Positions 61,310 to 64,000 of a stretch of 64,000 nucleotides of DNA are shown here, piece by piece (within the stretch, counting starts at the first letter, position 1; each line of letters opens with the position of its first letter). A model generated the notes under the pieces. It ran no database searches and was not told the origin of the DNA. It worked only from the letters and a program-made list of their open reading frames with translations. Source of the stretch: SZUA-35 sp965530755 (lineage in GTDB: Bacteria > Actinomycetota > Acidimicrobiia > Acidimicrobiales > SZUA-35); NCBI GenBank assembly GCA_965530755.1, contig CBESNA010000019.1, positions 7,578-71,577 of the forward strand. The letters are read 5' to 3'. The position numbers and the translations under genes were made by a program.

Positions 61310-62359
61310 ATGGCCACGCGAATGACGGCAGGAGCGAAGAGGGCAGTGAAGCTGCTGCTGTTCGCGCTTGTCGTGCATCTCTTCGTGATCCCCCAGATCG
61401 GCGGCGCCGAGAAGGCCCTGTCGGTTCTGGGTTCGGTGAGTCCGGAACTGGTGGTGGCGGCTGTGGCGCTCGAGGGTCTGTCGTTCCTGGCTTATGCCCG
61501 GATGACACAGGTGCTGATACCGGCCGAAAACCGGCCTGGGCTCGGGTTGTCGTTCGGAATCGTGATGGCCTCGACGGGTGTGAACCATGTCGTCCCCGGT
61601 GGCGCGGCGACAACGGCGACGCTGAACTATCGACTGTTGGGCCGCGCCGGAGTACCCAGCGACGAGCTCGGATTTGCCCTGGCTTCGCAGGCGATCGGTT
61701 CAGCGGTGGTGCTCAACGTCGGCCTGTGGTGTGCGTTGGTGGTGTCGATCCCAACCAGCGGCTTTCATCCGATCTACGCAACGGCGGCAGCCGTCGGCGC
61801 AGTGCTCATCGCTGTCTTCGCGGCGGCAGTGGTCGCGATGCTACGGGGAAGGGACCGGTTCGCCGATCGGGTAGCGAACGCCGCCGGTCATCTCCCGCGA
61901 GTCGACGCCGATCGTGTGCACTCCACGACGCTGAACCTGTCCCGGCAGCTCGATCTCCTGGTACGAGACCGGCGGCGCCTGCGGATCGTGACCGGTCTAG
62001 CGGCGGTGAACTGGCTGCTCGACGCCGCCGCCCTCTGGGTGATGCTCTTGGCGTTCGGACACCGGCCCGGCATCGTCGGCCTGCTCGTTGCCTACGGACT
62101 GGCCAACGTGATGGCCGCCATCCCGATCAGTCCCGGCGGGTTGGGTGTCGTCGAGGCGATCCTCATCCCGACGCTCGTCGGCTTCGGGACCCCGACAGCC
62201 CAAGCCTCGATCGGAGTCGTCGCGTATCGCCTCGTCAACTTCTGGCTCCCCATACCCGTGGGTGCAGCAGCGTATGTGGCCGTGAATCGTGCCACGGCCG
62301 GAGGCCCGGCGCCGGGCTTTGTGACCGAGATCAATCGTGAAATCGAGTTGCGGCAATGA
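61310..62359 (+). CDS. YbhN/UPF0104-type flippase-like membrane protein
   Basis: A 349-residue multi-spanning protein of the lysylphosphatidylglycerol-synthase transmembrane (YbhN/UPF0104) family. The signatures are the early VVPGGAATTATLNYRLLGRAGV and the late IPISPGGLGVVEAILIPTLVG with YRLVNFWLPIPVGA. It lacks the catalytic C-terminal domain of MprF, so a flippase or accessory role is more likely. ATG 61310 has GGGAG 5 nt upstream; ATG 61295 is an alternative. Confidence 0.82.
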   Translation: MATRMTAGAKRAVKLLLFALVVHLFVIPQIGGAEKALSVLGSVSPELVVAAVALEGLSFLAYARMTQVLIPAENRPGLGLSFGIVMASTGVNHVVPGGAATTATLNYRLLGRAGVPSDELGFALASQAIGSAVVLNVGLWCALVVSIPTSGFHPIYATAAAVGAVLIAVFAAAVVAMLRGRDRFADRVANAAGHLPRVDADRVHSTTLNLSRQLDLLVRDRRRLRIVTGLAAVNWLLDAAALWVMLLAFGHRPGIVGLLVAYGLANVMAAIPISPGGLGVVEAILIPTLVGFGTPTAQASIGVVAYRLVNFWLPIPVGAAAYVAVNRATAGGPAPGFVTEINREIELRQ

Positions 62360-62414
62360 TTCGCCCTCCGGTAGCTCGCCGACCCGCTTCATTGGTGGAA
62401 CAGTGGACGGGGAG

Positions 62415-63164
62415 TCATGCGGTGCTGGTGGCGGGGTCCTGTCGGTAGAACGTCCCGAGGGCGTCGTACAGCTGCGGCTTCGCCGTAGCGAGTTCTGCTG
62501 GTGTACAGAAGAACGCTTCGCTTGCGACGGCGAAGAACTCTGCAGCGTTGGTCCACGCGTATGGACGCAGGACCTCGTCGCCGGGCCGCACCTCGGGCCG
62601 CTCGTACTCGTCAGCAAGGACAGCTGCCCATCGTTCGAGCTGTGCGCCTCGTAGCGGGGGCGTGCCGTCCGAGTACCCATCGCGCATGTCGATCTTGTGC
62701 GCGAATTCGTGGATCACGACATTTCGTCCGGCCCCTGGACTGCGGCTGTCGGCCAGTGCGGCATCCCACGAGATCGACAGGGGACCTGACTGTGGTGTGG
62801 CTTCGCCGATGGTGGTGAGCGCTCCGGTCGTCACGACCCCGCGCACGGGCCCCGCACGGTTCTTGAAGGAGGTGGCCATCGTTGGCCGCACAATGATGGA
62901 ACCGACGTTGCGGTAGATCGAGAGGTCGAGGCTCAGGATCGGGATCGCTGCGTTTGCTGCGATGGTGACAGCGATCTCGGTGGTGAGCTCCAGCGGAGCC
63001 AGCGGTTCCCATCGCTTCTCGGCGACGAGCTTCGCGGTCAGCTCCAACAGCCGCTGCCTTGACTGTGGACCCAACGTCGAGGCCAGCGCGACGTTCGTCG
63101 CCAGGACCTCGTTGAGCTCGGAAGTTGCGATGGTCGGATGACGGTTCGGATGATGCCAATGCAT
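62415..63164 (-). CDS. MtfA-like M90 family zinc peptidase
   Basis: A 249-residue metallopeptidase of the MtfA (M90) family. The zinc motif is VIHEFAHKIDMRDG (HExxH), and the downstream glutamate lies in NAAEFFAVASEAFF. Family members are tied to sugar-uptake regulation in enterobacteria through Mlc; that partner is not expected here. ATG 63164 is taken, with an upstream ATG at 63224 possible. It is divergent from the AI-2E family gene. Confidence 0.85.
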   Translation of the reverse strand: MHWHHPNRHPTIATSELNEVLATNVALASTLGPQSRQRLLELTAKLVAEKRWEPLAPLELTTEIAVTIAANAAIPILSLDLSIYRNVGSIIVRPTMATSFKNRAGPVRGVVTTGALTTIGEATPQSGPLSISWDAALADSRSPGAGRNVVIHEFAHKIDMRDGYSDGTPPLRGAQLERWAAVLADEYERPEVRPGDEVLRPYAWTNAAEFFAVASEAFFCTPAELATAKPQLYDALGTFYRQDPATSTA

Positions 63165-63395
63165 GGTGGCCTGACCGGGTCGAGAAGTAGGGATCAGTGT
63201 GGGGCTGCCCCGCACCCAGGTCATGACTCGGGTGCGTCACTGGCACAAGCACACGTTCACCCGGCGCTCGCCGTGCCGGTTGCATGACGCAGACGTGTCA
63301 ATCCGTTGCACATCCCCAGGTCTGTGCCCAACTGCGGCCATCGCCGACAGTGAGTTTCGCCCGATGTCGACGATCGATGCCCCGGAGAAGCTCAG

Positions 63396-64000
63396 ATGAC
63401 TAACGCATCAGCGACAGATCCCGGACCGGTGCCGTGGACACTCGCGGCAGCCGGTAGGAATGCGTGGGCGCTTCTCGGAGTCGGGCTTGTGTTGGCCAGT
63501 TCGGTATGGCTGATGCTGCGGCTGATCGTGGTCGTTGTCCCAGTGGTCGTGGCACTGTTGCTCACTGCTTTTCTCTTGCCTGTCGCCAAACGATTGCAAG
63601 CGGCCGGCATCCCCAAACTGGCATCGACCTGGTTCCTTGTCCTCGGTCTCCTCGGCATCATCGCCGGTTCGATTTGGTGGATCGTTCCGTCGGCGACGTC
63701 GGAGGCGGCCAATTTGAGCGCTTCGGTGAGCGACGGGTTCACGCGAATCGAGGACTGGCTGGTTTCCGGCCCCCTCGGCCTGTCGAAGCTGCGCGTCGAA
63801 GGCTGGGGCACCAGCTTGCGTTCGCAGGTCGGATCGTTCGAGTCGCAAGTGGCCAAGGGTGCGTTGGCGCAGACGCCGCTGGCGCTGGAGTTGGTCGCAG
63901 GCACGGTGTTGGTCATCGTGTTGACCTTCTTCTTCGTGAAGGATGGCGCTGCGTTGGCGGCCCGGTTGTCTCTTCGGGCTGACCCGCGCCGTGTTCGGCA
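63396..64000 (+). CDS. AI-2E family transporter, 3' end outside window
   Basis: The frame from ATG 63396 (GGAGAAG upstream) is open to the window edge and gives over 200 residues of a multi-spanning protein. It has the helix block LLGVGLVLASSVWLM, then VVVPVVVALLLTAFLLPVAKRLQ and a second hairpin. After a soluble region comes LVAGTVLVIVLTFFFVKDGAAL, typical of the AI-2E/PerM transporter family. The C-terminus is missing. Substrate unknown. Confidence 0.82.
   Translation, partial: MTNASATDPGPVPWTLAAAGRNAWALLGVGLVLASSVWLMLRLIVVVVPVVVALLLTAFLLPVAKRLQAAGIPKLASTWFLVLGLLGIIAGSIWWIVPSATSEAANLSASVSDGFTRIEDWLVSGPLGLSKLRVEGWGTSLRSQVGSFESQVAKGALAQTPLALELVAGTVLVIVLTFFFVKDGAALAARLSLRADPRRVR

Overview
The window is a gene-dense, GC-rich bacterial chromosome segment with about 60 coding genes on both strands. 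Many genes are joined by ATGA or GTGA overlaps. The gene content (a SufR-type regulator divergent from a suf operon, DUF427, DUF2236/MpaB, an SnoaL/PqqD protein, HutF-type histidine degradation, frequent GTG starts) points to the Actinomycetota. An Acidimicrobiia/Ilumatobacter-like host is my best guess, but I cannot verify it without a search. I see no mobile element, CRISPR array, rRNA or tRNA.

Layout. 0-4 kb: 3' part of a DapA-family aldolase, aspartate dehydrogenase, an alpha/beta hydrolase, a secreted protein and a TfoX-N protein. 4-9 kb: a formate/nitrite-family channel with a short upstream ORF, two related membrane proteins built from one repeated module, a GH15 glucoamylase/trehalase and a Crp/Fnr regulator. 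9-16 kb: the most unusual region. A membrane-anchored P450-like protein and a lasso-type B2 leader protease lie on the plus strand. They converge with a 44-residue peptide carrying a YxxPxL leader motif and an SnoaL-like/PqqD (RRE) fusion on the minus strand. Next comes a DUF1704 (MATCAP-like) metallopeptidase, divergent from an ATP-grasp ligase and an N-formylglutamate-amidohydrolase-like enzyme. 16-25 kb: small membrane proteins, DUF427, a sugar ABC importer without its ATPase, a methyltransferase, a PcfJ-domain protein and a TolB-like lipoprotein. 25-30 kb: sufR, ferredoxin and sufBCDT.

30-40.4 kb: a divergent histidine-utilisation locus. On the minus strand an IclR regulator leads hutH, a patatin and an acyltransferase. 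On the plus strand lie hutU, a PhyH dioxygenase, a peptide-deformylase-like gene, hutF, hutI and a second 2OG-Fe(II) oxygenase. The HutF route makes N-formylglutamate and no hutG is present in the operon, so the deformylase paralogue is a candidate for the last step. 40.6-51.8 kb: malic enzyme, a DUF2236 oxygenase, a cyclase/AAA regulator coupled to a DyP peroxidase with a catalase-like tail, a receiver protein and a histidine kinase. 51.8-59.1 kb: one minus-strand operon of two glycogen-debranching-like hydrolases, a zinc-ribbon protein, a GT4 glycosyltransferase and glucose-6-phosphate dehydrogenase. 59-64 kb: a NarL-type regulator, a frameshifted DUF389 remnant, a CDF cation exporter, a YbhN-type membrane protein, an MtfA peptidase and the start of an AI-2E family transporter.

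The best candidate for an undescribed system is the peptide locus at about 9.1-12.1 kb. It has the leader recognition and leader-cleavage parts of lasso-peptide biosynthesis (YxxPxL leader, RRE, B2). It has no asparagine-synthetase-like lasso cyclase in the window, and it has a P450-like protein that lacks the usual I-helix oxygen-activation motif.
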